64,000 bases of DNA from Flavobacteriaceae bacterium EG-1 (GCF_009649685.1 NZ_WJPK01000003.1:205921-269920), one strand, 5' to 3'. Shown: positions 15,862 to 23,685, numbered from the stretch's first letter. Notes: generated by a model from the letters alone, not told the origin. Program-made: numbers and translations.

Positions 15862-16361
15862 TACTAGCCTACTTACGAAAATCCTCGCGGATTTTTTATT
15901 GTTTTTTAAAGGTATTCATATGTTCGCTGCGCTTGGAACGTCTGCGTCGATCAAAATCCCTTCATCTCGTTTTGCCCCCGCTCCTTCTCGCACACTGCTC
16001 TCGCAGCTGTCGCTCATAATTTTGGAAATGCTATAGCATCGCAGCGCTATGGCGGCTTGCTAGCCTAATTAATAATTAGTGCTTATCTACAAAGTGCCGT
16101 TACGGCTTTTTTACCTTCCTCTCGCTTCGCTCGTCGGAGACACCAATATAGCAAGTCGCAATACACAATCAGATAGTCGACTTTATATTCTCTATACCGC
16201 AAAATTCAAAAGTCACGCCCTGTGAAAAAACGTGGCCACTGTATAAACAATGAAATCGGGATCCAAATTCATAATTAGTACTATTACCGTTACATCATTG
16301 ATGGATTTTATTATATTTCCATAAAAAAAGACCAACTGCCCATGGAGCTGCGTTGGTAAAC
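15830..16361 (+). repeat. attC-like spacer S15 (532 bp, contains element R)
   Basis: Opens with TAACCACAAC (15830-15839), 10/10 complementary to its cassette start (14953-14962), then ACCGTATAAAATTAATTAC. The apical hairpin GAAAATCC..GGATTTTT (15877-15896) runs straight into element R. Closes with CTGC-GTTGGTAAAC (16352-16361). No credible gene inside. Confidence 0.8.
15891..16358 (+). repeat. Non-coding repeated element R (copy 2)
   Basis: Homologous to 6595-7036 over its whole length, with scattered substitutions and a ~30-bp insertion containing CTCTCGCTTCGCTCGTCGG near 16118. Both copies end at a GCTGCGTTGG cassette boundary. No protein, tRNA or transposase is recognisable. Confidence 0.8.
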
Positions 16362-16373
16362 ATTTATAACCAA

Positions 16374-16709
16374 ATGAATAGAAAGAATAAAATCATTAGA
16401 ACCTGGAAAGGATGGACTTCATTAGAAAACGCGCCTATTTATGAAAATATGCTTATCAATGAGGTGTTTCCTGATGTGAAAAAAAAGGGTGTGGAAGGTT
16501 TGGAGAAAGTTAGTATTTCAACAATGGAAAAAAATGAAGAGATGGAGTTTTTTCTTATCCTACAATTTGATTCTTTAGATTCGGTTAAAATGTTTGCAGG
16601 CGAAAAATATGAAATGGCATATATTCCAGATAATGCAAAACGTGTTTTAGCGAGATATGATAAAATTGCTAAGCATTTTACCTTGAAAGAAGAATTAATA
16701 TTAAAATAA
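16374..16709 (+). CDS. Antibiotic-biosynthesis-monooxygenase-like (ABM) small protein
   Basis: 111 aa from the ATG at 16374 (an upstream in-frame TTG overlaps the attC-like site). The pattern KIIRTWKGWTSLENAPIYENMLINEVFPDV ... GLEKVSISTMEKNEEMEFFLILQFDSLDSVKMFAG matches the dimeric alpha/beta-barrel ABM family, which includes small quinone-forming oxygenases and many uncharacterised proteins. No cofactor is needed by the family. Sole gene of cassette K15. Confidence 0.75.
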   Translation: MNRKNKIIRTWKGWTSLENAPIYENMLINEVFPDVKKKGVEGLEKVSISTMEKNEEMEFFLILQFDSLDSVKMFAGEKYEMAYIPDNAKRVLARYDKIAKHFTLKEELILK

Positions 16710-16713
16710 AACC

Positions 16714-16849
16714 GTTGCCAACCATGACTATAAGTAATTGCTTGTTCTCACCTACTTCTGAAAACCGTCTCGGATTTTCAGCCCGGGGAATTCTTGCAAA
16801 GTTTAGTGATAACCCACGCCACTAATCATATACTAGTACGTTGGTAAAC
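16714..16849 (+). repeat. attC-like spacer S16 (136 bp)
   Basis: Opens with GTTGCCAAC (16714-16722; 7/8 over the last eight bases against its cassette start 16352-16361), then CATGACTATAAGTAATTGC. Apical hairpin GAAAACCG..CGGATTTTC at 16760-16779. Closes with GTTGGTAAAC (16840-16849). Confidence 0.8.
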
Positions 16850-16864
16850 ATTTAGAAACGACTC

Positions 16865-17296
16865 ATGAAAAAAAGAAAAATTATTTCATTATTACTTTTG
16901 ATTATTGGACTTGTTTTAAGTGTTGCATTTATTACAAAGATTGAATTTCCTCAAGGGTTCGAGGCATATTTTAAAAGAGCTTACTATAACCAATTTGGTC
17001 CATTAGCAATAAGTGTGGAGCTATTAATTGCAAGTTATTACCTTTTTATAGGCCATAAAAAAACGAATTTCGCTTTAGCTCTTTTTGGATTTACTGCTTT
17101 ATTAGATCCTTTTTTTAATCAATTAGGGCTTTTCAAAAGCATAGTGCCATTATACGGAACAATAGTTTTATCAATTTGTGCACTGTTATGTTTATGGTTA
17201 GCATTTGCTAACACATTTAAATTAAAACGTTTATCTCATATAGCAACTATATTAAGTGTTGTCCTTGGTGTTCTTATTGAACTATTCTTCAATTAG
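16865..17296 (+). CDS. Unknown four-helix membrane protein
   Basis: 143 aa. Four hydrophobic segments: about residues 7-27 (IISLLLLIIGLVLSVAFI), 48-66, 74-93 and 97-142 in parts (TIVLSICALLCLWLAFANTF, IATILSVVLGVLIELF). There are no charged catalytic motifs. I do not recognise a family. Sole gene of cassette K16 (16840-17434), with ATG 15 bp after the boundary. Confidence 0.65.
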   Translation: MKKRKIISLLLLIIGLVLSVAFITKIEFPQGFEAYFKRAYYNQFGPLAISVELLIASYYLFIGHKKTNFALALFGFTALLDPFFNQLGLFKSIVPLYGTIVLSICALLCLWLAFANTFKLKRLSHIATILSVVLGVLIELFFN

Positions 17297-17305
17297 CTTT
17301 AATAA

Positions 17306-17443
17306 ATTTTAACCAAAAAAGTGTTTAGTTCATTACTACTAATTTCAATAGCGGAATATCCTCGCGCTGAACTATCGCCATGTTTTATTTGCTAAATTAG
17401 TGACGAAGACAAAGCAACTAAAAATACACAAACCGTTTGCAAC
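17306..17443 (+). repeat. attC-like spacer S17 (about 138 bp, degenerate)
   Basis: TTTTAACCAA (17307-17316) is a decayed version of the expected GTTTACCAAC. Closes with ACAAACC-GTTTGCAAC (17435-17443). Confidence 0.6.
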
Positions 17444-17475
17444 TGAAAACAAAAGAACCATTAGCTCAATAAGAA

Positions 17476-17640
17476 ATGGCAATCGAATTTCAAAAATGTA
17501 ATGTACTAGCGGTATTGATTTTCGTTGGAGTTATACTGATTGCACATTTTGTTGCAATTGCTGAAAACAATTGGAGAATTCATACAGTTAGTGAATTGGC
17601 TTCACAAGGTTATTCCAAAAAATGGATAAAGCAATACTAA
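17476..17640 (+). pseudogene. Truncated DUF998-like membrane protein (N-terminal fragment)
   Basis: 54 codons. One membrane helix (VLAVLIFVGVILIAHFVAIAE) is followed by HTVSELASQGYSKKW, the ISxLgaqG-type signature at the start of DUF998 proteins, which normally continue for five more helices. Here the frame stops at 17640 and the following sequence belongs to another family. Non-functional as a DUF998 protein. Confidence 0.65.
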
Positions 17641-17897
17641 CAATGATTGATAACATACCTGAAAAGACAGGTGGTAGCATTATACGTAAAAGACAATTTA
17701 TATTTAATAAGCCAGCCTCTAAGACAGGAGTTGATTTAGGATTTAAATTAAAGGACAAACCTACAACTGAAAGATGAGAACCCTCAGGTATTTTTGGAAC
17801 TATGTGTACTCTTAGGGTTCGTTTAACAAATGAATCTGAAGTTAATAATGAACTCAAAGATTGGATTTTAGAAGCATCCGAAAAAATCAATATATAA
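17622..17897 (+). pseudogene. DUF5655-like C-terminal fragment with in-frame stop
   Basis: Reading from 17622, the translation runs ...TGGSIIRKRQFIFNKPASKTGVDLGFKL.., hits TGA at 17775-17777, then continues in the same frame as EPSGIFGTMCTLRVRLTNES.. and ..ELKDWILEASEKINI to 17897. The MCTxRVRLT and DWILEA segments are typical of the C-terminus of DUF5655 proteins. The N-terminal half is missing and overlaps the DUF998 fragment, so cassette K17 is a hybrid of two broken genes. Confidence 0.6.
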
Positions 17898-17899
17898 AA

Positions 17900-17977
17900 C
17901 TAACTTCAACTAGTACTATTAAATATAAGCCAATCCTAACAAACCGTTCCTAAATGTCACTTCCGAAACGTTACCCA
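17900..17977 (+). repeat. Degenerate attC-like spacer S18 with two closing boxes
   Basis: TTCAACTAGTACTATTAAATATAAGCC resembles an inner arm. Two consecutive closing boxes follow: AACAAACC-GTTCC (17945) and CGAAAC-GTTACCCA (17970-17977), only 25 bp apart, as if a cassette had been lost between them. Confidence 0.5.
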
Positions 17978-18016
17978 CAGTATAAAAACAGTATATTTTA
18001 AAAAAACTACACAATG

Positions 18017-18036
18017 CTTGGAATAATCATTCCAAG
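18017..18036 (+). promoter_or_regulatory. TetR operator O3a
   Basis: CTTGGAAT-AATC-ATTCCAAG, arms 8/8, just upstream of the -7 box at 18042-18049 (TATATTTG), which stands four bases before the GTG start. It shares the GGAAT/ATTCC half-sites with O3b. Confidence 0.85.
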
Positions 18037-18053
18037 TGTTATATATTTGCAAA

Positions 18054-18605
18054 GTGAATAAAAAACAAACCATATTATCATCTGCCCTTACAATTCTTGT
18101 GCAAAAAGGGGTTCATAATACACCTATGTCTGCCATTGGAAAAGCTGCAAAAACAGGAATGGGTACTATCTATAATTACTTCCCTAATAAAGATGCTTTA
18201 ATTAATGAAATTTACACAGATATAAAAAAACAAGAAAAATTACTCTTTGAAAATTTTGAATCGGATAAGCCAATCAGAACACAATTCGAAAACTATTTTA
18301 CTATAACAGTCAACTTTTTCATCGATAACCCTAATTATTTTCAATTTATGGAGCAACTTCAAGCTTCTCCTATTATAACAGAAAATAGTAGAGAAGAAGG
18401 TAGAAAATCTATTACTCCTGTTTTGGATCTTTTAACCCTTGGAAAACAACAACGTATTATAAAAAACATTGACATAGAAGAAGTATTAATGTTTATAGGT
18501 AGCGCTATTTTTGCCTATTTAAGATGGTATTTTAATCAAACAGAGAACAAACAAACTTCCCTTAAAAATCAAGTAATAATGGTTTGGGACGCAATCAAAG
18601 AATAA
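18054..18605 (+). CDS. TetR family transcriptional repressor
   Basis: 183 aa from the GTG at 18054 (VNKKQTILSSALTILVQKG). Another GTG in frame at 18036 lies in the operator. The helix-turn-helix is TPMSAIGKAAKTGMGTIYNYFPNKDALINEIY, of the AcrR type. The C-terminal domain carries the FIDNPNYFQFMEQLQASPII pattern seen in regulators of efflux or SDR genes. Palindromes O3a and O3b place it in control of itself and the SDR-DoxX pair downstream in cassette K18. Confidence 0.9.
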   Translation: MNKKQTILSSALTILVQKGVHNTPMSAIGKAAKTGMGTIYNYFPNKDALINEIYTDIKKQEKLLFENFESDKPIRTQFENYFTITVNFFIDNPNYFQFMEQLQASPIITENSREEGRKSITPVLDLLTLGKQQRIIKNIDIEEVLMFIGSAIFAYLRWYFNQTENKQTSLKNQVIMVWDAIKE

Positions 18606-18623
18606 AAAAATTTATCAATAATA

Positions 18624-18643
18624 TGGAATGAACGTTCATTCCA
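18624..18643 (+). promoter_or_regulatory. TetR operator O3b
   Basis: TGGAATGAACGTTCATTCCA, a perfect 20-bp palindrome 14 bp before the SDR start. It covers the alternative ATG at 18628, which argues for the ATG at 18658. Confidence 0.85.
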
Positions 18644-18657
18644 TTAAATTAACAAGT

Positions 18658-19518
18658 ATGACAAAAAACGTATTAATCACAGGAACATCAACAGGAGTAG
18701 GATTTGAAAGTGCTATTCTGTTCGCTAAAAACAACTATAAGGTTTATGCTACAATGCGTAATCTTAAAAAATCGGATACGCTTAAACAGAAAATTGTGGA
18801 AGAAAGTCTGAATATTGAAATACTTCCTCTAGATGTAACCAACATTGCTTCTATAACATCTACCGTAAATACTATTATTGAAAAAGATGGAAAAATAGAC
18901 GTATTAGTGAATAACGCAGGAGCTGGTTTTGCAAAAACAACAGAGCAGGCTTCGGAAGAAGAAATTAGATGGGTTACTGAGGTAAATTATCACGGAGTTG
19001 TATTTTGTACACAAGCAGTTTTACCATATATGAGAAAACAAAAATCTGGGCAAATAATTAGCATTACTTCTGTTGGTGGTTTGGTTGGACAACCTTTTAA
19101 CGAGTTATATTGTGGTGCTAAATTTGCTGTAGAAGGGTTTATGGAAGGGCTTGCAACGTATGTTAGTAATGCTTTTAATATCAAAATAACTTGTGTTGAA
19201 CCAGGAGGAATAGCTACAGAATTTATGACTTCGGCTATTGAAAAAACAGCCGTTGAGGGACAATTTGCATCAGGTGAATACGCACCAATATTTGAAAGAT
19301 ATATGGCAGGAAACCAAAAAAGAGCAAATGAAAGCAAAGAGCAGGTTTATCAAACAGGGATAGAAGTAGCACAAGTTGCTTTAAGTATTGCTCAAAACGA
19401 AAATCCTCCATTAAGAATCCGAACTTCACAATGGGCTGAAGATTTTTGTACGTTAAAAACAAAAGCAGACCCAGATGGACTTAAAATTGTAAAACAATTA
19501 CAAGATAGTTTTTTATAA
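18658..19518 (+). CDS. SDR family oxidoreductase
   Basis: 286 aa from the ATG at 18658. The cofactor motif TGTSTGVG is at residues 8-15, followed by VNNAGAGF, a catalytic Ser in SITSVGG and Tyr-x3-Lys in YCGAKFAVEGF. The extended C-terminus (after residue 200) is typical of the group that includes retinol-dehydrogenase-like and 'SDR family oxidoreductase' entries of about 280 residues. Cytoplasmic; substrate unknown. Controlled by the upstream TetR through O3b. The next gene starts one base after the stop. Confidence 0.9.
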   Translation: MTKNVLITGTSTGVGFESAILFAKNNYKVYATMRNLKKSDTLKQKIVEESLNIEILPLDVTNIASITSTVNTIIEKDGKIDVLVNNAGAGFAKTTEQASEEEIRWVTEVNYHGVVFCTQAVLPYMRKQKSGQIISITSVGGLVGQPFNELYCGAKFAVEGFMEGLATYVSNAFNIKITCVEPGGIATEFMTSAIEKTAVEGQFASGEYAPIFERYMAGNQKRANESKEQVYQTGIEVAQVALSIAQNENPPLRIRTSQWAEDFCTLKTKADPDGLKIVKQLQDSFL

Positions 19519-19519
19519 A

Positions 19520-19873
19520 ATGAAAGTAATATATTGGTCTTCAACAGCAATAATATCGGCTTTTCTCTTTTTAAGCTCTTATAGTTATTTATTCAGTAAA
19601 AGTACAATTCAAGGAATTAAAGATTTAGGATTTCCTGACTTTTTCAGGGTAGAACTAGCTGTTTTAAAGTTGATAGCTGCAATAGTATTACTAATACCTT
19701 TTGCTTCATTACAACTAAAAGAATGGACTTATGCAGGTGTTGGATTGTTTTTAATAACGGCTTTAGTCGCACATATCAAACATAAAGATTCTATCTTTAT
19801 TATGCTTCTACTTCTAATACTTTTTGGGATTCTAATAATATCCAACATTTATATGAACAAACTTTTAAAATAA
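19520..19873 (+). CDS. DoxX-like membrane protein
   Basis: 117 aa, four hydrophobic helices. The segment FLFLSSYSYLFSKSTIQGIKDLGFPDFFRVELAVLKLIAAIVLLIPF has the layout of the DoxX-like family (helix, GFPxxF loop, helix with xKxxG/A). Function unknown; such proteins often accompany oxidoreductases. It begins one base after the SDR stop codon and is surely co-transcribed. Confidence 0.8.
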   Translation: MKVIYWSSTAIISAFLFLSSYSYLFSKSTIQGIKDLGFPDFFRVELAVLKLIAAIVLLIPFASLQLKEWTYAGVGLFLITALVAHIKHKDSIFIMLLLLILFGILIISNIYMNKLLK

Positions 19874-19879
19874 ATACTT

Positions 19880-20018
19880 TGGGTAACATGGTATGTGAAA
19901 AATAGCGAGGATAGCACAAATCATCAAGTTTTGTACTTTTATATATCACTGTTTTTAAATGAAAAGTTAGTGAATTTAAATTCGCTAACTTTTCATATTT
20001 GAAGTCCTTGTGGTCAAT
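19880..20018 (+). repeat. attC-like spacer S19 (about 139 bp)
   Basis: Opens with TGGGTAAC (19880-19887), 8/8 complementary to its cassette start GTTACCCA (17970-17977). The stem contains a 38-bp near-perfect palindrome at 19959-19996 (arms 18/19, centre GAATTTAAATTC). The closing box is degenerate (CCTTGTGGTC). Confidence 0.75.
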
Positions 20019-20026
20019 CAATCGAA

Positions 20027-20974
20027 ATGAAAAGCACTTTAGTTTATTTATTGATTTTAATCATACTTCTGTCTTGTAGAAAAGATGAAGAAGTTAGCTC
20101 ATCTGAAAATCAAAATTCTCATATTGAATATTTTGGATTCACTCTGGTAGACACTTACTGGGACGATCCAACTGACAACGTTTCCAAGAACAACTATGCA
20201 GATGAAGTTCATACCTTTTCAAATATTGCCGATATACTAGTAACATCTCCAACTGACAATATTGTCCAAAGACTTGACGCTTTTTTAGCGTTTGATATGA
20301 AAGTCATACTGCACTTGAATGAGCTTTTCTTCGAAATTGTGGGTACAAATAGTCCATCAGGCACAGACTATCAATTGCGTGAAGACTTTCAGCAAAGATG
20401 GGATGATTTTACAAACACCAATCAATTGACCTCAAACCAATCAAAAATCCAGGCTTTCTATATAGGGGAAGAGCCAACTTGGAATGGAATAACCTATTTA
20501 GAGATGAGCGCCGTATCAGATTATGTTAAAAGTCAATTTCCGGAAATACCCATTATGCTAATCGAGGCATATCCAGCTCTAGACAGTCTTCAAGTTCCAA
20601 TTACAGTAGACTGGATTGGATTTGACCGCTATTTTGTTAAGAATCCAAATACAAACAGCGAGTTTCAAGAGGATTGGGCGTTATTAAAATCCAAGATTTC
20701 AAATCCTACGCAGAAAATAATGGTCATCTTAGATAGTCACTTTATTGACTGGGCTCATGGAGACATAGGGAATATTGACTTGATACAAATGGACGAAGTT
20801 GCCAATAATTATTACGAATTAGCCAAAAGTGATGAAAATGTGGTTGGAATATTGGGCTATTTTTGGCCCAATGGATTTGACATACCAGAATCGATAGGTG
20901 CACGAGGAATGCCAGAAAGTGTGAAATTGGAATATCAACGAATTGGTAAAGAAATAACCGGGAAAAATAAGTAG
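20027..20974 (+). CDS. Lipoprotein with a glycoside-hydrolase-like (TIM-barrel) body
   Basis: 315 aa. The signal peptide ends at LLSC (Cys16). The body alternates beta strands and helices (YFGFTLVDTYWDD, MKVILHLNEL, QAFYIGEEPTWNG, PIMLIEAYPAL, DWIGFDRYFV, KIMVILDSHFI, GILGYFWPNGFD). This is the look of a TIM-barrel hydrolase, with Glu in IGEEP and Asp/Glu at the strand ends as candidate acids. The exact family was not recognised. Exported, probably outer-membrane attached. Cassette K19. Confidence 0.65.
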   Translation: MKSTLVYLLILIILLSCRKDEEVSSSENQNSHIEYFGFTLVDTYWDDPTDNVSKNNYADEVHTFSNIADILVTSPTDNIVQRLDAFLAFDMKVILHLNELFFEIVGTNSPSGTDYQLREDFQQRWDDFTNTNQLTSNQSKIQAFYIGEEPTWNGITYLEMSAVSDYVKSQFPEIPIMLIEAYPALDSLQVPITVDWIGFDRYFVKNPNTNSEFQEDWALLKSKISNPTQKIMVILDSHFIDWAHGDIGNIDLIQMDEVANNYYELAKSDENVVGILGYFWPNGFDIPESIGARGMPESVKLEYQRIGKEITGKNK

Positions 20975-21108
20975 CCAAAACAATGCTTAAAATTCATTTC
21001 TAGCCAATATTCTAAACGGTAATTACGTGCAAAAGCGACCTTTAAGTTCAGCTGGATTGTACTTTGGACAAATTACAACAACGAACCTTAGTCGAACCGT
21101 TGTAAGCA
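20971..21108 (+). repeat. attC-like spacer S20 (138 bp)
   Basis: Opens with GTAGCCAAAAC (20971-20981) and AATGCTTAAAATTCATTTC. Closes with CGAACCTTAGTCGAACC-GTTGTAAGCA (21099-21108). The CGAACCTTAG arm is shared with S1 and S12, and nearly with S13. Confidence 0.75.
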
Positions 21109-21159
21109 ATTTAGAAGCAACTAAATCTTGAAAATTACATCTAGAAAGTAAAATTAATT

Positions 21160-21627
21160 ATGAAAAAAATACTTTTGCTAATATCGGCAGTTGGAATCTT
21201 AATTTCTTGCAGTAATGATGACGACCGAATTGAGATAAACAAACAGAATTTTTTGATTTTTGGACATTTCTACGGAGAATGTGCTGGAGAAGGATGTGTA
21301 GAAACGTTTAAATTGACCGAAAACAAACTATTTGAAGATACAGTTGACGATTATTCAGGGAAAAACCTTGATTTCGTGGAATTGAGTGCTGAAAATTTTG
21401 AGCAGGTTAAAGATTTAAAGAACTTTTTTCCAAGTCAACTTCTAAATAACAGCGAAAACACTATTGGCTGTCCTGATTGTGCGGATGGTGGCGGATTATA
21501 TATTAGTTATTCAGAAAATGGAAATGTAAGAAATTGGAGAATTGACCAAACAAAGGATAACGTGCCAAGTTATCTACATAATTTCATTGATAAAGTGAAC
21601 GAAAAGATTAGAGTTATAAACGAATAA
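21160..21627 (+). CDS. Hypothetical lipoprotein
   Basis: 155 aa. Lipobox LISC (Cys17), then SNDDDR, an acidic start common in surface-exposed Bacteroidota lipoproteins. The mature part is beta-rich and contains two cysteine pairs (GECAGEGC and IGCPDCADGG) suggestive of disulfides. No family recognised. Sole gene of cassette K20 (21099-21756). Confidence 0.7.
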   Translation: MKKILLLISAVGILISCSNDDDRIEINKQNFLIFGHFYGECAGEGCVETFKLTENKLFEDTVDDYSGKNLDFVELSAENFEQVKDLKNFFPSQLLNNSENTIGCPDCADGGGLYISYSENGNVRNWRIDQTKDNVPSYLHNFIDKVNEKIRVINE

Positions 21628-21633
21628 AAAAAC

Positions 21634-21766
21634 TACTTACAACAAAACCGAAAGGTCTATGTATATTTATAATGTCACTAAATTGAAAATTACGCGCTAG
21701 CGAAATATTCAATTTTAGCTTTTGAAAAAATAAATTCCAACTGCCCATAGCGCTGCGTTGTTTAAC
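21634..21766 (+). repeat. attC-like spacer S21 (133 bp)
   Basis: Opens with TACTTACAAC (21634-21643; 9/10 complementary to 21099-21108). It ends AACTGCCCATAGCGCTGC-GTTGTTTAAC, the same closing arm as element R, so it looks like a short relative of S7 and S15. Confidence 0.75.
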
Positions 21767-21783
21767 TATATGACAAATAACCC

Positions 21784-22722
21784 TTGAGAAAAATAATATC
21801 AATACTTTTTCTATTCACTATGTTGAGTTGTTCGGAAAAAAAATCTGAAGTATATCTCTTTTCATTTTTTAAGGAAAATGGTGAAGATGGTTTACACCTA
21901 GCTTCAAGTAAGGATGGTCTAAATTGGGAGGCACTTAATAACAACGAATCATTCTTAAAACCAAAAGTTGGTCAAGATAAACTGATGAGAGACCCTTGTA
22001 TTATAATAGGAGGCGACAATAAATTTCACATGGTATGGACGGTGAGTTGGAACGAAAGAGGGATTGGGTATGCTAGTTCTACGAATTTAATAGATTGGTC
22101 TGAACAGAAATATATTCCTGTTATGCAAAATGAACTAAATGCTAAAAACTGTTGGGCTCCAGAATTATTTTATGATGAAGCCTCTGAGTTATATTTAATA
22201 TTTTGGGCTACCACAATTTCTGGAAGATTTCCAGAAACAGACGATTCTGGTGGAAACGGAAGAAACCACAGAATGTATTACACCACTACTAAAGATTTTA
22301 TTGATTTTAGTGAAACTAAAATGCTATACAACAAAGGTTTTAATGTAATAGACGCTACAATACAAAAGGAAAATGACACCTATATAATGTTTCTAAAAAA
22401 TGAAACAAAACTTCCTAAAGTTGAAAAGAATATTCGAATAGCAACCAGTAATACCCTTACTGACAACTACTCCGAAGCTTCCGAACCTATAAGTCCCAAT
22501 TGGGCAGAAGGACCAACTGCCATAAAAATTGATAACAAATGGATTGTATATTACGATATGTATACTGAAAAAAAAATGGGTGCGGTTAGCTCTCCAGATT
22601 TAAAGCAATGGAAAAATATTTCAAATAAAATAAGTTTTCCAGAAGGTACTAGACACGGAACCGTATTTAAAGTAAAGGAGAACATATTGAACTACATAAT
22701 ATCGTTGCATAACAATAGATAA
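21784..22722 (+). CDS. GH43-like beta-propeller glycosidase, lipoprotein
   Basis: 312 aa. TTG is the likely start (the nearby ATG reads straight into a stop). The lipobox MLSC anchors the protein (Cys16). The body shows the five-bladed GH43/DUF377-type pattern: MRDPCIIIGGDNKFHMVWTV, IGYASSTNLIDW, NCWAPELFYDE, RMYYTTTKDF, NWAEGPTAIKIDNKWIVYYD and TRHGTVFKV. WAPE and EGP carry likely catalytic and binding residues. Probable target: arabinan or xylan-type side chains, not determinable here. Cassette K21. Confidence 0.8.
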   Translation: MRKIISILFLFTMLSCSEKKSEVYLFSFFKENGEDGLHLASSKDGLNWEALNNNESFLKPKVGQDKLMRDPCIIIGGDNKFHMVWTVSWNERGIGYASSTNLIDWSEQKYIPVMQNELNAKNCWAPELFYDEASELYLIFWATTISGRFPETDDSGGNGRNHRMYYTTTKDFIDFSETKMLYNKGFNVIDATIQKENDTYIMFLKNETKLPKVEKNIRIATSNTLTDNYSEASEPISPNWAEGPTAIKIDNKWIVYYDMYTEKKMGAVSSPDLKQWKNISNKISFPEGTRHGTVFKVKENILNYIISLHNNR

Positions 22723-22822
22723 GTAATTCCTTCTTCTCATCCACTTCTTAATACCTTAACGGTTTTTGAGTTTGGTGTATACTTGCAAAGTAAACTGTTA
22801 AACTACACCTAACAGAGACTAT
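22704..22822 (+). repeat. attC-like spacer S22 (decayed)
   Basis: CGTTGCATAACAATAG overlaps the end of the GH43-like gene and resembles an opening box (7/10 to its cassette start). The 3' part near CCTTAACGG or GACTATTATGGG is not a clean closing box. Confidence 0.45.
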
Positions 22823-22848
22823 TATGGGTCATAAAAATTAATTAATCA

Positions 22849-23664
22849 ATGAACTATCAAACATTTCAACCACATCCAGATTTAGAAGCTCTTGTAAGTT
22901 GTTATTGGACATTGGAAGTTCCGGCCGATAACAATTCGGAAAGACAACGAATTATACCCGATGGTTGTATAGAAATGGCATTTATTCTTGGAGATGACAT
23001 AAAGCGTTATACTTCGAATGATGAATTTATATTGCAACCCCGTGCAATAGTTCTTGGACAAACAATTGAACCATTTTATATAGAACCAACTGGATATGTA
23101 AACACTTTTGCAATTAGATTTTACCCTTATGGATTTACTAATTTCGTTACTGTACCGATAAAAGATTTAGCAAACAAAGAAACACCCTTAACATTATTAT
23201 TCGGAGAGAAAACCGCAAAAGAATTAGAACAAAAAATAATTCATGCAACAGACAGCAAACAACGTATTGAAATTATAGAGGGCTTCCTTTTAGATATGCT
23301 GAATGATAAAACAACCATCGATATTATTGTAAAACAGACTGTTGAAGCACTTTTATCTTCTAATGGTGCTGAATCAATAACAACGATTCTTAAAAAAGAC
23401 TTATCTAAAAGAAGACAACTCGAAAGAAATTTTAAAAAGCAAATTGGTGTTAGCCCAAAACAATTGGGCAAAGTAATTCGACTTCAAACTGCCTTAAAAA
23501 TGTTGCTAAACAAAAAAGCAGACACCTTAACAAACATTGCTTACGAAAGTGAGTATTTTGATCAAGCCCATTTCATTAAAGACTTTAAAGAGTTTACAGG
23601 GATTAACCCGACGGAGTTTTTAGGTAATGAAAATATGACACTGTCAACACTCTTCTATAAATAA
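22849..23664 (+). CDS. AraC family regulator with DUF6597 sensor domain
   Basis: 271 aa. The N-terminal DUF6597 domain (FQPHPDLEALVSCYWTLEVP ... RIIPDGCIEMAFILG) precedes an AraC DNA-binding domain (about 165-265: KRRQLERNFKKQIGVSPKQLGKVIRLQ and YFDQAHFIKDFKEFTGINPTEF). It lies 73 bp upstream of a VOC gene. The 16-bp box between the two (23670-23685) recurs at the other AraC-VOC pair in this window, so the VOC gene is a probable target. Confidence 0.9.
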   Translation: MNYQTFQPHPDLEALVSCYWTLEVPADNNSERQRIIPDGCIEMAFILGDDIKRYTSNDEFILQPRAIVLGQTIEPFYIEPTGYVNTFAIRFYPYGFTNFVTVPIKDLANKETPLTLLFGEKTAKELEQKIIHATDSKQRIEIIEGFLLDMLNDKTTIDIIVKQTVEALLSSNGAESITTILKKDLSKRRQLERNFKKQIGVSPKQLGKVIRLQTALKMLLNKKADTLTNIAYESEYFDQAHFIKDFKEFTGINPTEFLGNENMTLSTLFYK

Positions 23665-23669
23665 TAGAG

Positions 23670-23685
23670 TGTCGCATTTTTACAA
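23670..23685 (+). promoter_or_regulatory. AraC-VOC box, copy 1
   Basis: TGTCGCATTTTTACAA, six bases after the AraC stop and upstream of the VOC gene. It matches 35442-35457 at 15 of 16 positions, in the same gene context. Confidence 0.7.

Noticed and set aside
6595-16358. Element R as an insertion sequence or MITE
   Set aside because: No transposase, no terminal inverted repeats I can identify, no target-site duplication, and both copies end exactly at cassette boundaries.
18628-18657. ATG at 18628 as the SDR start
   Set aside because: It lies within the perfect TetR palindrome and would add ten residues before the Rossmann strand; ATG at 18658 gives the canonical N-terminus.
19959-19996. 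38-bp palindrome as a simple terminator
   Set aside because: It sits inside spacer S19, whose ends pair with the cassette start, so it is better explained as part of the folded site, though it could still stop transcription.
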